From contig VENG01000005.1 in assembly GCA_009711705.1 (NCBI GenBank), positions 248,001 to 312,000 on the forward strand: a stretch of 64,000 nucleotides of DNA. Reading direction: 5' to 3'. Position numbers and translations under genes: made by a program. The notes beneath the pieces are model-generated. The model ran no database searches. It saw nothing but the letters and a program-made list of their open reading frames with translations, and was not told the origin of the DNA. Source of the DNA: Bacillota bacterium (lineage in GTDB: Bacteria; Bacillota; Desulfotomaculia; Desulfotomaculales; VENG01). Positions 1 to 7,382 of this stretch are shown piece by piece; position 1 is the first letter of the stretch, and each line of letters opens with the position of its first letter.

Positions 1-385
1 TATCCTGTGAGGAACTTTTATCTACAGCCCGTCTTAGCACCGCCTTTACCCTGGCCACCAACTCCCTGGGAGAAAACGGCTTTACAACATAGTCGTCCGC
101 TCCCATTTCAAGTCCTAAAATCCTGTCAATCTCATCCTCCCTTGCCGTTAGCATAATTATAGGGACATCACTGGTCTTTCTTAACTCACGACAGACTTCC
201 CACCCATCGGCTCCCGGCATCATGATGTCCAGAACAACCAGATCCGGACTACATTTTTTAAATTCTTCAATGGCATCCAGGCCGTTAGAGCACTCAATAA
301 CATTAAAATCTTCTTTCTCCAAATATTTTTTAACAATTTGGCAGATCTTTTCCTCATCATCTGCAATTAAAACCGTATTTTTCAC
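1..385 (-). CDS. Response regulator, receiver domain (truncated by window edge)
   Basis: The visible 128 residues form a CheY-like receiver domain of a two-component response regulator. The acidic pair D9-D10, the phosphoacceptor Asp53 in a VVLDIMMPG context and the conserved Lys in GADDYVVKPFSP are all present. The sequence ending KPFSPRELVARVKAVLRR is typical of the OmpR/PhoB class, so a winged-helix DNA-binding domain is expected beyond base 1, but it cannot be seen. The start is GTG at 385, with an AAGGTGG ribosome site about 7 bases upstream. No partner kinase is visible in the window; it may lie further left. Confidence 0.93.
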   Translation of the reverse strand, partial: MKNTVLIADDEEKICQIVKKYLEKEDFNVIECSNGLDAIEEFKKCSPDLVVLDIMMPGADGWEVCRELRKTSDVPIIMLTAREDEIDRILGLEMGADDYVVKPFSPRELVARVKAVLRRAVDKSSSQD

Positions 386-640
386 AAGCTACCACCTTTT
401 TCTGCAAATTATCTAAAAAGATATTACCACATATCAATACTATCTCTCAAATTAACTTTGCAAACTAGTTTGATTCAATAAGATTATATGATCTTATTTT
501 TACAGATCCATTGCACCTTTAACACAAAATTTAAAAGTTTGACTTTAAACGGATTTCAAATTGAATTCCGTGTATGGACAAAAACCCCAAAAAGGGACAA
601 GACAGTGAAAAAGTTAAAAAATATAGCAAAGAACCAAGAT

Positions 641-726
641 TGTCATTCTGAGTGTAGCGAAGAATCTAAGTATTCGACACAAATCTGGACTTTTTCAGCA
701 GTCTCAAAGGGGACGGCACCTTTTTT
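641..726. repeat. Fragments of dispersed intergenic repeats
   Basis: Bases 641-667 (tgtcattctgagtgtagcga followed by agaatct) have the form of an intergenic repeat I recognise from many bacterial genomes, often mis-annotated as a short protein containing CHSECSEES. About 40 bases later, 707-726 (aaaggggacggcacctttt) resembles another common GC-core intergenic repeat. The rest of the 386-726 stretch shows no gene or other convincing feature. The assignment rests on memory of the motif; only one copy of each is in the window. Confidence 0.45.
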
Positions 727-751
727 CTATACTTTCTTGGTAAAGTATAGA

Positions 752-779
752 AAAACTCCGGTCATTTACCCGGAGTTTT
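752..779 (-). terminator. Intrinsic terminator of the sigI-rsgI-ribbon unit
   Basis: A 10-bp perfect stem (AAAACTCCGG/CCGGAGTTTT) with an 8-base loop is followed on the minus strand by a T-rich tail. It lies 8 bases after the stop of the small zinc-ribbon gene. A second 9-bp hairpin (727-750) follows immediately. Confidence 0.75.
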
Positions 780-786
780 CTGAAGA

Positions 787-924
787 TTAATCTAGTCGCT
801 TAACTACGAAACATACGGCACTACATTTTGGACATAATTTAGTTTCATGAATTCCCCAGACGTAAATTATTTCCCCACATTCTTCACAGATTACAGTAAA
901 TCCATCCCCAGCATCGCCAACCAC
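787..924 (-). CDS. Small zinc-ribbon protein, 45 aa
   Basis: This 45-codon reading frame encodes a peptide with two CxxC knuckles (C13/C16 and C31/C34) separated by 14 residues, plus Cys38. That is the layout of a rubredoxin-like or zinc-ribbon metal site. It begins with GTG at 924, 18 bases after the rsgI stop, and ends just before a strong terminator, so it is probably the last gene of the sigI-rsgI transcript. The only nearby Shine-Dalgarno-like sequence (GAGGAG) abuts or overlaps the GTG, which weakens the start call. I do not recognise a named family. The cysteine spacing and position in the operon are the support. Confidence 0.55.
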   Translation of the reverse strand: MVGDAGDGFTVICEECGEIIYVWGIHETKLCPKCSAVCFVVKRLD

Positions 925-942
925 TCCTCGTATAAGTATTAA

Positions 943-2055
943 TTAATGACCATTCTCCATGTATTGATTCATTTGATCAGTATTAGGCATATTTCCTTCG
1001 TACCATTCTTCATGCACCCTGTAATCAGAGCGATCCTGCTTTTTATCTTCAGTTGTTGCCGAATGCATGTTATCGTCCGGTTCATTTACATTATTCATCA
1101 TAGGAATGTCATTCATTTCATTCACCTGCATGCCGGTATCTTTGCTAGAATCATTATCCCCCGACATACCATTCATATTATTACCGTGATTAGGCATTTC
1201 GTTGCCCTGGCCATTTACATTCCCACTGCCCGTTAGATCAGAATTGTTTTGCATATGGTTATTGTTTTCTTTATTCATTCCTGTTTCATAGTGATGTCCC
1301 TCAAACATTGAGCTTACCTCTTTGCTTTCTGTTAGTTCCATCATGTTTCTGTCATTCATTTCCTCAGCAGAAATATTGTTTCCTATTTCATGATAACGGT
1401 TCATAACCATATACCTGTTCACGGACAAGCCTTCGTTTAAAGCTTTTTCCCGGTCTTTTTCACTACTCATTTGGATGGAAACATAACCGTTAAGTTTTTT
1501 CTCCTTAAAGGTAGCATCAATAACCTCTTGTAGATCCTTCTTGTTTACAGCATTATAGTTATCCATCGGTACCACACTAGCCAAGACCACATTATCCGTA
1601 TCGTCCTTAATAAACCCTTCCGATGACGCTCTTTCCATAATCAAATTTACCGCTTTATATACATCAACTTCTTTTAAATCAAGCTCATCCAAGAGTTTTT
1701 GACCACCTTCGTTATACGACCGTGCACCTATCACCCTGGCATCTCTGTCCACTTCCAATTCCAAACTGGGATTGAAATCCAAGGCTACGTAGGCTGATGC
1801 CGGAACCGAAAATACCGTTAAATATATGCCCAGGAACATGAATAAGGCCAAAACCGCAGCAGCAGCGGGCATAAAACCTCTTACAAACATTTTTTGTTTA
1901 TGTTTTTTTGTTTCGTTTGTAAAGACCTCTATTATTTCTCCAGGGTTTACAGCATGCGGCGGTGCAGGCACTTCCAAAAACTGACCATGGCTGGTATAGA
2001 CGGTTACTTTGTCTTTGTTTTTATTCATTTCCATTACAACGCCGGAAGTTTTCAT
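943..2055 (-). CDS. rsgI: RsgI-type anti-sigma-I factor
   Basis: This 370-aa membrane protein has the architecture of RsgI anti-sigma factors. An N-terminal cytoplasmic anti-sigma domain (about residues 8-55) is followed by one transmembrane helix (about 62-85) and the family's extracytoplasmic juxtamembrane segment (SAYVALDFNPSLELEV). A long tail very rich in Asn, Met, Gly and Asp follows (about 250-345). RsgI sequesters SigI at the membrane until an external signal triggers release. In cellulolytic clostridia the C-terminus often carries carbohydrate-binding domains; here it is a low-complexity tail with many Met and His residues and no recognisable sensor domain. The start at 2055 has a good AAGAAGGTG site. 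It lies 19 bases after sigI, in the classic sigI-rsgI order. Confidence 0.93.
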   Translation of the reverse strand: MKTSGVVMEMNKNKDKVTVYTSHGQFLEVPAPPHAVNPGEIIEVFTNETKKHKQKMFVRGFMPAAAAVLALFMFLGIYLTVFSVPASAYVALDFNPSLELEVDRDARVIGARSYNEGGQKLLDELDLKEVDVYKAVNLIMERASSEGFIKDDTDNVVLASVVPMDNYNAVNKKDLQEVIDATFKEKKLNGYVSIQMSSEKDREKALNEGLSVNRYMVMNRYHEIGNNISAEEMNDRNMMELTESKEVSSMFEGHHYETGMNKENNNHMQNNSDLTGSGNVNGQGNEMPNHGNNMNGMSGDNDSSKDTGMQVNEMNDIPMMNNVNEPDDNMHSATTEDKKQDRSDYRVHEEWYEGNMPNTDQMNQYMENGH

Positions 2056-2074
2056 GGTAACACCTTCTTGTTGT

Positions 2075-2785
2075 TTATTGAGGAAAGGTCGTAAAATGCT
2101 TCAAACCCGACAGTTCCGGTTCAGTTAAAATCAGTGTCAATGCAATTATATACTTTCTACCTTTCTCTATCACCTTACGACTGTAACCAGTGCCTTTACA
2201 TAGCTCTTTTACAGGCAACCGTTTCCTTTCAGTGAGTTGTTCAAGTAATTCTTGATCATTCTTAAGATACTTTGCCGCTTGCATAAGGTTTTCCCTGGTA
2301 TCCCTGTGTTTGGGAGAACAACTAACTAAATCCTTGAACGTTATCCCATAGCCATCCAGTTTAGTATTGAATACAGCCACTGTTTCAGAAAGGTCTGCCT
2401 GTTTTTCTTCATTTTCGAAATTTGTTACGGAAACATCTCTTTCACCTTTACTAAATTCACTATTTTCGGGATCAATAGGGATAAGGGAAGCATGTTTTTC
2501 CTTTGCTTCTTTTCTGAAGTAATCCACCAAACGTCGGTGAATTACTTGATAAGCAAAAGAAGTAAAAGAGGTTTTACCGCTAGAATCATAAGAGTCTATA
2601 GCTTCATTATAAGCTAATAAGGCAATGCTTAGTTCTTCATCCACTCCCCATTCAAGGTAACGTTTACAAACATTGGAACCTACTTTTGCAATGAATGGTT
2701 TGCCGTCCTCAATAATTTTTTCCCGCGCCCACTCATCACCGGTTTGGGCCTCTTTAATCATTTTGTCGTTAACCTGTTTGCGCAA
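2075..2785 (-). CDS. sigI: RNA polymerase sigma factor SigI
   Basis: This 236-aa protein matches the SigI branch of the sigma-70 family. An N-terminal region with region-2-like features contains DEELSIALLAYNEAIDSYD and FTSFAYQVIHRRLVDYFRKE. A linker and a C-terminal HTH-like segment follow (about 165-220, ending VIEKGRKYIIALTLI), instead of a standard region 4. SigI is a heat- or envelope-stress or substrate-responsive factor held by RsgI, which is encoded immediately downstream. The DNA 76 bases upstream carries an ACCCCC and CGAA element pair resembling the promoter this factor recognises, suggesting autoregulation. Confidence 0.93.
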   Translation of the reverse strand: MRKQVNDKMIKEAQTGDEWAREKIIEDGKPFIAKVGSNVCKRYLEWGVDEELSIALLAYNEAIDSYDSSGKTSFTSFAYQVIHRRLVDYFRKEAKEKHASLIPIDPENSEFSKGERDVSVTNFENEEKQADLSETVAVFNTKLDGYGITFKDLVSCSPKHRDTRENLMQAAKYLKNDQELLEQLTERKRLPVKELCKGTGYSRKVIEKGRKYIIALTLILTEPELSGLKHFTTFPQ

Positions 2786-2860
2786 ATTTATTCACTCCAA
2801 CCCTTTTGGGATCTAATAAGAATGACAGTGGATGGAGCTTTGCCGTTTTTCACCCAGTCA

Positions 2861-2890
2861 TTCGAAACATTCCGCATTGTTTAGGGGGGT
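2861..2890 (-). promoter_or_regulatory. Candidate SigI-dependent promoter
   Basis: On the minus strand, ACCCCC (2890-2885) is followed after 20 bases by CGAA (2864-2861). These are the -35 and -10 elements reported for Bacillus SigI promoters as I remember them. The site lies 76 bases before the sigI start. The spacer length is at the upper edge of what I would expect. Confidence 0.5.
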
Positions 2891-2910
2891 ATGTATACTG
2901 TAATTAAAAG

Positions 2911-2995
2911 AAAAGCGTGCCAAATCAATTCCCTTTGCGCGCGCTTTTAACCACTTACACCTTATATATGACAAGACATTGTTACCTAAAGTATA
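2911..2995 (-). repeat. Structured intergenic element, copy 1
   Basis: A GC-rich hairpin (2911-2948, arms AAAGCGCGC/GCACGCTTT on the minus strand) has the loop core GGGAATTGATTTGG and a T-rich tail. It is preceded on the same strand by ATACTTTAGG (2994-2985). The same combination occurs at 7222-7288. Just upstream (2995-3034) is another hairpin followed by a run of ten T on the minus strand. The rest of the 2786-3193 gap contains promoters but no gene. Confidence 0.55.
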
Positions 2996-3193
2996 AAAAA
3001 AAACATTGAACAAACTTGCTCGCAGGTTTAACAATTCTGTTACAAAAAACAAACAGATTATGCCCGCCCCCAATTCAACATGCAAATCCTTAACACTAAT
3101 GTAAAGTTTGCGCCAAGTTTTTGTAATTTTGATGATCTATAATAAAGGCAATAAAGCCGAGAGTACTTCGACAAAAAGATGGGAGGTATATTT

Positions 3194-3451
3194 ATGCACA
3201 TGTTTTATGGCGCCTCGGGATTCGGTTTCTTGCAAATGCTTATACCAATGCTGATATGGCTTGCTGTTGTTATGGGAATGATTCACTTAGTCTCGCGGTG
3301 GTTTGGTGGTCAAAGAAAATTTCCTAAAGAGGAATATCTACAGCCTAATGCAGATAATTCGTCTATTGAGTTATTAAATAGGCGTTATGCCTCAGGTGAG
3401 TTAACAACCGAGGAATATATATCCATGAGGGAAGAAATCAGAGGCTACTAA
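3194..3451 (+). CDS. SHOCT-domain small membrane protein
   Basis: This 85-aa protein has one N-terminal transmembrane helix (about residues 10-33, LQMLIPMLIWLAVVMGMIHLV). After a basic linker there is a C-terminal SHOCT-type motif (LLNRRYASGELTTEEYISMREEI). SHOCT segments are short oligomerisation helices found at the ends of many membrane proteins; the function here is unknown. The ATG at 3194 is preferred over one 15 bases earlier because GGGAGGT lies 7 bases before it. A TATAAT-like box at 3139 could drive it. It is followed by a gene for a secreted Gly-rich protein, and the two may be co-regulated. Confidence 0.8.
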   Translation: MHMFYGASGFGFLQMLIPMLIWLAVVMGMIHLVSRWFGGQRKFPKEEYLQPNADNSSIELLNRRYASGELTTEEYISMREEIRGY

Positions 3452-3578
3452 TACCCTAACAAAAGGAGAACACTAAACGATATTTATTACATTTAAATAA
3501 TTTCTCTATTTTTGACACAACTTCGTAACATTTGCCTTTTATAATTAGAGTAAATCAAATTCATACGGAGGCGATAAA

Positions 3579-4019
3579 ATGAAAAAACTTATGATCCTAA
3601 CAGTAGCAGCACTTTTAATGGGTACACTGCTTATCCCGGCTGCATTCGCGGAGACACCTGAATACGGTGATTGGTTTGACCAAATGTTCCAATGGCATAA
3701 CCAGTGGATAGATGATGCGGTGGAAAACGGCCAAATGACCGAAGAGCAAGCCGAAGCCTGGCAAGAACAATTCAATTACATGAGAGACTTCCACAGACAA
3801 TATCCCATGGGAATGATGATGGGCGGTTATGGTATGATGGGACCCGGTTACGGTGAAAATGCAGGCTACGGCGGCTACATGGGTTCTGGTTCCGGTTATG
3901 GAATGGGTGGCTACGGCGGCATGATGGGACAGGGTTATGGAATGGGTGGCTACGGCGGCATGATGGGACAGGGTTATGGAATGGGCGGTTATGGATACAG
4001 CCCTAACAATTCAAACTAA
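3579..4019 (+). CDS. Secreted Gly/Tyr/Met-repeat protein with DUF2680-like N-terminus
   Basis: The 146-aa product has a clear Sec signal peptide (about residues 1-24, cleavage after AAFA). A short helical acidic segment follows (WFDQMFQWHNQW...MTEEQAEAWQEQFNYM) resembling DUF2680-type envelope proteins. The C-terminal half consists of GYGMGGYGGMMGQ repeats. Such repeats are flexible and could bind metal through Met or pack at the cell surface, but no function is established. An ACGGAGGCGATAAA ribosome site precedes ATG 3579, and a strong terminator follows the stop. The repeats are nearly identical at DNA level, so copy number may vary. Confidence 0.8.
   Translation: MKKLMILTVAALLMGTLLIPAAFAETPEYGDWFDQMFQWHNQWIDDAVENGQMTEEQAEAWQEQFNYMRDFHRQYPMGMMMGGYGMMGPGYGENAGYGGYMGSGSGYGMGGYGGMMGQGYGMGGYGGMMGQGYGMGGYGYSPNNSN
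3894..3995 (+). repeat. 39-bp in-frame tandem repeat
   Basis: Units begin at 3894, 3933 and 3972 (ggttatggaatgggtggcta...). The first two are essentially identical over 39 bases and the third is partial. Each full unit encodes the 13 residues GYGMGGYGGMMGQ, so gain or loss of units keeps the frame. Confidence 0.9.
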
Positions 4020-4032
4020 TAGAGAAATATTT

Positions 4033-4064
4033 AAAGAGACCGTTTTGATAACGGTCTCTTTTGA
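4033..4064 (+). terminator. Intrinsic terminator
   Basis: The stem AAAGAGACCGTT/AACGGTCTCTTT is followed by TTTTG, 13 bases after the stop of the secreted repeat protein. Confidence 0.85.
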
Positions 4065-4188
4065 GTCCCCAACAGTACAACAACGCATAAAGGATAAAAA
4101 CCAGCCAGTTTCTTATATAAGAAGGTAAAAAAACAGAGATTATAGAAAGTGTTTAAAAAACAATACTAATATATTTTTTAAAATAATA

Positions 4189-4206
4189 TGAATGAATATT
4201 CATTTA
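4189..4206. promoter_or_regulatory. FadR/TetR-like operator
   Basis: TGAATGAATATTCATTTA contains a perfect 14-bp palindrome (4191-4204). It differs at one base from the Bacillus FadR consensus TGAATGAMTANTCATTCA as I recall it. It sits directly before the ribosome site of the MBL hydrolase gene, where a repressor would block transcription. No TetR gene is visible nearby. Confidence 0.45.
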
Positions 4207-4224
4207 TATTAAGAGGAGGATAAC

Positions 4225-5022
4225 ATGATCAAATTTAATAACCATAACGGAATAACTTACACCAAAATAGTTGCTAAATTTTTCAACTATAGATTGAATG
4301 TGTTTATCTACATTGATGATCAAATTCTGATTGATACCGGCCCAAGCCGTTTTGCTAAAGCACTTAATGATTTTTTTAAAACCCATACTATTAAGAAAGC
4401 TATTCTCACCCATTGCCATGAAGATCACAGCGGAAACGCCCCATTATTAGAAAAAACAGGCATTCCCGTATATACACATCCAACTGTCATATCCTTTTGC
4501 AGAAAAAAAGCAAGACTTCCCGCATACCGCCGTTTCTTCTGGGGTAAACGACTAAACTTCAACCCGCTGCCTCTTTCCGGCAACGTGGAGGGAGAAAATA
4601 AAACGCTGGAAGTTTTGGAATTGCCGGGGCATTCTTCTGACCACGTGGCATTTTATAACGCCAAGAACGGTTATGTTTTTACCGGCGATCTGTTTGTTTC
4701 TCCAAAAACTAAAATGATAATGCCTGAAGAATCCATCTCCGAAACGATCAATTCCTTACAAACTTTATTGCAGAGAGACTTTCAAACCATTTACTGTGCT
4801 CATTCCGGTGTAGTAAAAAACGGCCGGGAAATGCTGCAAAAAAAATTAGAGCATCTAAAACAACTGCAAGGTGAAGTTATTGAACTGCACCGGCAGGGTT
4901 TTGCGATTGAAAACATAAATAAAAGAATATTTTCGAAAAAGGCTCCCATTAGCCTGATTTCAAGAAATGAATGGTGTTCAGAAAACATTGTCAAATCCAT
5001 AATCAAAGACTTAAACAGGTAA
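4225..5022 (+). CDS. MBL-fold metallo-hydrolase
   Basis: This 265-aa protein has the metallo-beta-lactamase fold signature THCHEDHSGN (about residues 65-74, the HxHxDH di-metal motif), a downstream LPGHSSDH and FTGDLF (the third His and bridging Asp), and a late CAHSG. A helical C-terminal part follows (about 205-265), as in glyoxalase II-like or LACTB2-like hydrolases. The substrate is not readable from sequence. The gene has an AAGAGGAGG site 6 bases before its ATG and appears monocistronic, facing the ArAE gene tail to tail. A FadR-like palindrome immediately upstream hints at control by a lipid-responsive TetR repressor, which is inference only. Confidence 0.85.
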   Translation: MIKFNNHNGITYTKIVAKFFNYRLNVFIYIDDQILIDTGPSRFAKALNDFFKTHTIKKAILTHCHEDHSGNAPLLEKTGIPVYTHPTVISFCRKKARLPAYRRFFWGKRLNFNPLPLSGNVEGENKTLEVLELPGHSSDHVAFYNAKNGYVFTGDLFVSPKTKMIMPEESISETINSLQTLLQRDFQTIYCAHSGVVKNGREMLQKKLEHLKQLQGEVIELHRQGFAIENINKRIFSKKAPISLISRNEWCSENIVKSIIKDLNR

Positions 5023-5033
5023 CTTTGCTTTAA

Positions 5034-6137
5034 TTAATCATTAGCGGATTTATTACCCAGTATACCGTTAACCAAGCTTTTACCTTCCCGGGATACCCAT
5101 CTTATTTCGTTAGCAACTACGCCAATCTCAATTAAAGCATGCAAATAGTAATTACCGGTAAACTTCTTATGCCATTTGTCTATTGCTTCTTTAAGATTCT
5201 CCCAATAGTTTTCGCTAATTTCCTCCGGTTCAACACGGCTTTTGTCACAAACCAATGTAACTAATTTTTCATTAACTCTCTTTATTGTAGAACCACCCTT
5301 TTCTAAAATATCTAACATGGAACGAAACTCTGAACTAATGGGAAGGGAACCATGCTGTACCCGCCTTTCCAGTCGACTTGGAAGTAATTCATAAATTTGA
5401 TTGGCCTTATCCACCATAACATCATTATAGTGAATTAATTGTTCAGCCAACGGAAGCCAATGATTGGGGTCTAGAAACTGGTAATCATAGCCCGTATTAT
5501 GCCTTTCGTTGCGGGCACGCTCAGCCAGCAGCCTGCATTCTTCAATTAATTTATTTGCCTCCTCCCTTTGCGTGTAGGGTACAGGTATCTCTTGGTCTTC
5601 AAGAGATACAAAGTCTTGAACAGCCTGGCAGAAATAGTTTACTGCCACATCATTACATGCACGCAGTTTTTTATTCAGCAAGTGGCTGTGCCGGGGCGGC
5701 CATAACATAATATTAATTAACATGGCCACAACAAGCCCAATCAAGATAACGGCTGTCCTGCCCAAAGCATGCGTAAGGAACTGTTCAGCTGGTGAACTTA
5801 AAACAAATATGGTGGCAACAATGCCCATTAATAAACCGCTCTTTAAGTTTAAGTTTACCAGGAGGGCTATCACGAATACCGCCGCAATTCCCATGGTCAG
5901 AGGGTTACCGCCTAAGACATAACCAAATGCAAGGCCTACCACTGCTCCTAAAATGTGAACCACAATCTGCTCCCGGGCGGTTTTCAAGGTTAAATATACT
6001 GATGGCTGCATATTTACCACCGCCGATACAGCGCCGAAAAGAGCCGGCTCTATATTAAGCAGACGGCAAATATACATAGTGACCGAAACTGCGAGCCCCG
6101 TTTTTATAATCCGTGCACCAATCTTATACATAGACAT
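5034..6137 (-). CDS. Aromatic acid exporter (ArAE/FUSC) family protein
   Basis: The 367-aa protein starts with a hydrophobic half of about six transmembrane helices (residues 1-145, including FGAVSAVVNMQPSVYLTLKTAREQI), ending at LWPPRH. A soluble helical half follows (about 150-345). This is the architecture of the ArAE_1/DUF939 family of putative small-molecule exporters in Firmicutes. The substrate is unknown. It reads in the same direction as the CaCA exchanger, 51 bases downstream of it, so the two may share a transcript. It converges on the MBL gene with only 11 bases between stops. Confidence 0.85.
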   Translation of the reverse strand: MSMYKIGARIIKTGLAVSVTMYICRLLNIEPALFGAVSAVVNMQPSVYLTLKTAREQIVVHILGAVVGLAFGYVLGGNPLTMGIAAVFVIALLVNLNLKSGLLMGIVATIFVLSSPAEQFLTHALGRTAVILIGLVVAMLINIMLWPPRHSHLLNKKLRACNDVAVNYFCQAVQDFVSLEDQEIPVPYTQREEANKLIEECRLLAERARNERHNTGYDYQFLDPNHWLPLAEQLIHYNDVMVDKANQIYELLPSRLERRVQHGSLPISSEFRSMLDILEKGGSTIKRVNEKLVTLVCDKSRVEPEEISENYWENLKEAIDKWHKKFTGNYYLHALIEIGVVANEIRWVSREGKSLVNGILGNKSAND

Positions 6138-6188
6138 ACATCCTCACGAAATTGTGGTATGCTTACTTCTTGTATATGGCAGTTACTG

Positions 6189-7181
6189 TTATTGCAATAT
6201 GGCGGCCACGACAAATACCACGTAAAATACTGCAACAAATGCCAATGTGGCAGGGCGAAGTGCTTTTTTAAACGTTAAACTTAAATAAACCAATCCTGCC
6301 CCGGACAGGGCCAGAACAGCACTGGTCACTGCAAGTTCAGACAGGTTCCAAGGTGTTAGCGCTATACCTAAAGCCGGTATAAGAGAACTTTGAAACACCA
6401 TCGCTCCTGTAATATTTCCCAGTGCCAGAGTGTCCTTTCCCTGGCGCACCCAAATTACGCTGTTAAATTTTTCCGGTAGCTCAGTGGCGATAGGGGCAAT
6501 AAATATAGACAATACAAATGGTGAAATTTGAAAAATTTGCGCTATATGCTTTATTGCATCCACAAATAAATGTGCACCCAAGATTATACCACCCAGAGCA
6601 AAGAGCACCTGCAGAATTATTATACAAGTGGACGGCTCTTGCTGTCTTTTAGCAAAATGCAATGGCTTCAGCTCGCTCTCCTCCAGGGTTTTGCCTCCTC
6701 CCTTAAGAGTACATGCCACATAAAACAAGTAGGCAAGCATCAGCAATATAGCCACAAACCATTTTAGATTTTGCGGTAAAAAAGCGGCCAATACAGCCAC
6801 TGAGTATACAATCATGAAAAAGCCAAGGTCCCGCCGCATGATAGAATGATCCACCAGCATGTGCTCCCGCCGCTCACCGTTAACAGTGAAAAAAAATGCG
6901 GCCACCCCCGTTATGGAGAACGCCAGTGTGGCTAGCATAAATGGCGCCCCTAAAATAGCCCCAATACCTATTTCATGTGCCGCTTCACTGGTTCCGAATA
7001 ATATAGCAATAACCGGTATCATGGATTCAGGCAGAGCCGTTCCTACAGCTGCCAGTATGCTTCCGACAGCTCCTTCGGACAGTTTCATACTCTTCCCCAA
7101 CCATTCAACACCGTTTGTAAACAATTCGGCACTTAACAGGATCAGGCCCAGTCCACCAACCAAAAAAATAATAGTGAGCAT
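6189..7181 (-). CDS. CaCA-family sodium/calcium exchanger-like cation transporter
   Basis: This 330-aa protein has about ten hydrophobic segments and the two inverted alpha-repeats of the CaCA family. Alpha-1 contains AVGTALPESMIPVIA (about residue 45) and GIGAILGAPF. Alpha-2 contains APIATELPEKFNSVIW and GNITGAMVFQ (about residues 230-270). The paired acidic residues in ALPES and ATELPEKF are the expected cation ligands. It probably exports Ca2+ or another divalent cation. Its 198-base leader has a Mn2+-riboswitch-like aptamer, a terminator and a second hairpin element, which suggests Mn2+ rather than Ca2+ as the physiological substrate (inference). Confidence 0.88.
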   Translation of the reverse strand: MLTIIFLVGGLGLILLSAELFTNGVEWLGKSMKLSEGAVGSILAAVGTALPESMIPVIAILFGTSEAAHEIGIGAILGAPFMLATLAFSITGVAAFFFTVNGERREHMLVDHSIMRRDLGFFMIVYSVAVLAAFLPQNLKWFVAILLMLAYLFYVACTLKGGGKTLEESELKPLHFAKRQQEPSTCIIILQVLFALGGIILGAHLFVDAIKHIAQIFQISPFVLSIFIAPIATELPEKFNSVIWVRQGKDTLALGNITGAMVFQSSLIPALGIALTPWNLSELAVTSAVLALSGAGLVYLSLTFKKALRPATLAFVAVFYVVFVVAAILQ

Positions 7182-7221
7182 AATTTTATCCCTTCTAATT
7201 GGTAGTAATATGCTTTAATAT

Positions 7222-7288
7222 AAAAAAGCGCGCCAAATTAGTTCCCATAGTGCGCGCTTGTTAATACTTTACATCCTAAAGTATTAAC
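7222..7288 (-). repeat. Structured intergenic element, copy 2
   Basis: On the minus strand there is an 11-bp perfect hairpin (GTTAATACTTT/AAAGTATTAAC, 7288-7260). It is followed at once by AAGCGCGC/GCGCGCTT (7259-7222) with loop core GGGAACTAATTTGG and a run of six T. It matches copy 1 at 2911-2995 in the ACTTTAGG and GGGAAYTRATTTGG blocks, and ends 41 bases before the exchanger start. Confidence 0.6.
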
Positions 7289-7382
7289 AAAAAGTAAGAC
7301 CATTACGCATTCTTTCCACGTAAGGGTCTCGCTTAGCAAATTAACCACAGTTCGCTACCGTCAAACTGAGGCTACGACCTTA
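7289..7382 (-). promoter_or_regulatory. yybP-ykoY-like Mn2+ riboswitch with terminator
   Basis: The leader begins at the DedA stop. TAAGG (7382-7378) can pair with CCTTA to form P1. The strand then has GTAGCC, an 8-bp hairpin with one mismatch (CCTCAGTT/AACTGTGG), and AAGCGAGACC, which resembles the L3 segment AGCRAGACC of yybP-ykoY aptamers. The 3' side of P1 can instead pair in GACCCTTACG/CGTAATGGTC (7328-7298), which is followed by TTACTTTTT, a terminator. This mutually exclusive pairing would give an ON switch. The L1 strand deviates from the usual GGGGAGUAGC, so the family call is tentative. Confidence 0.42.

Noticed and set aside
488..790. 100-codon frame on the plus strand containing CHSECSEES
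   Set aside because: It is made of intergenic repeat sequence and hairpins, has no ribosome site and matches a known pattern of spurious proteins.
2858..3085. 75-codon frame between sigI and the SHOCT gene
   Set aside because: It overlaps hairpins, the repeat element and the SigI-like promoter; no ribosome site or family features.
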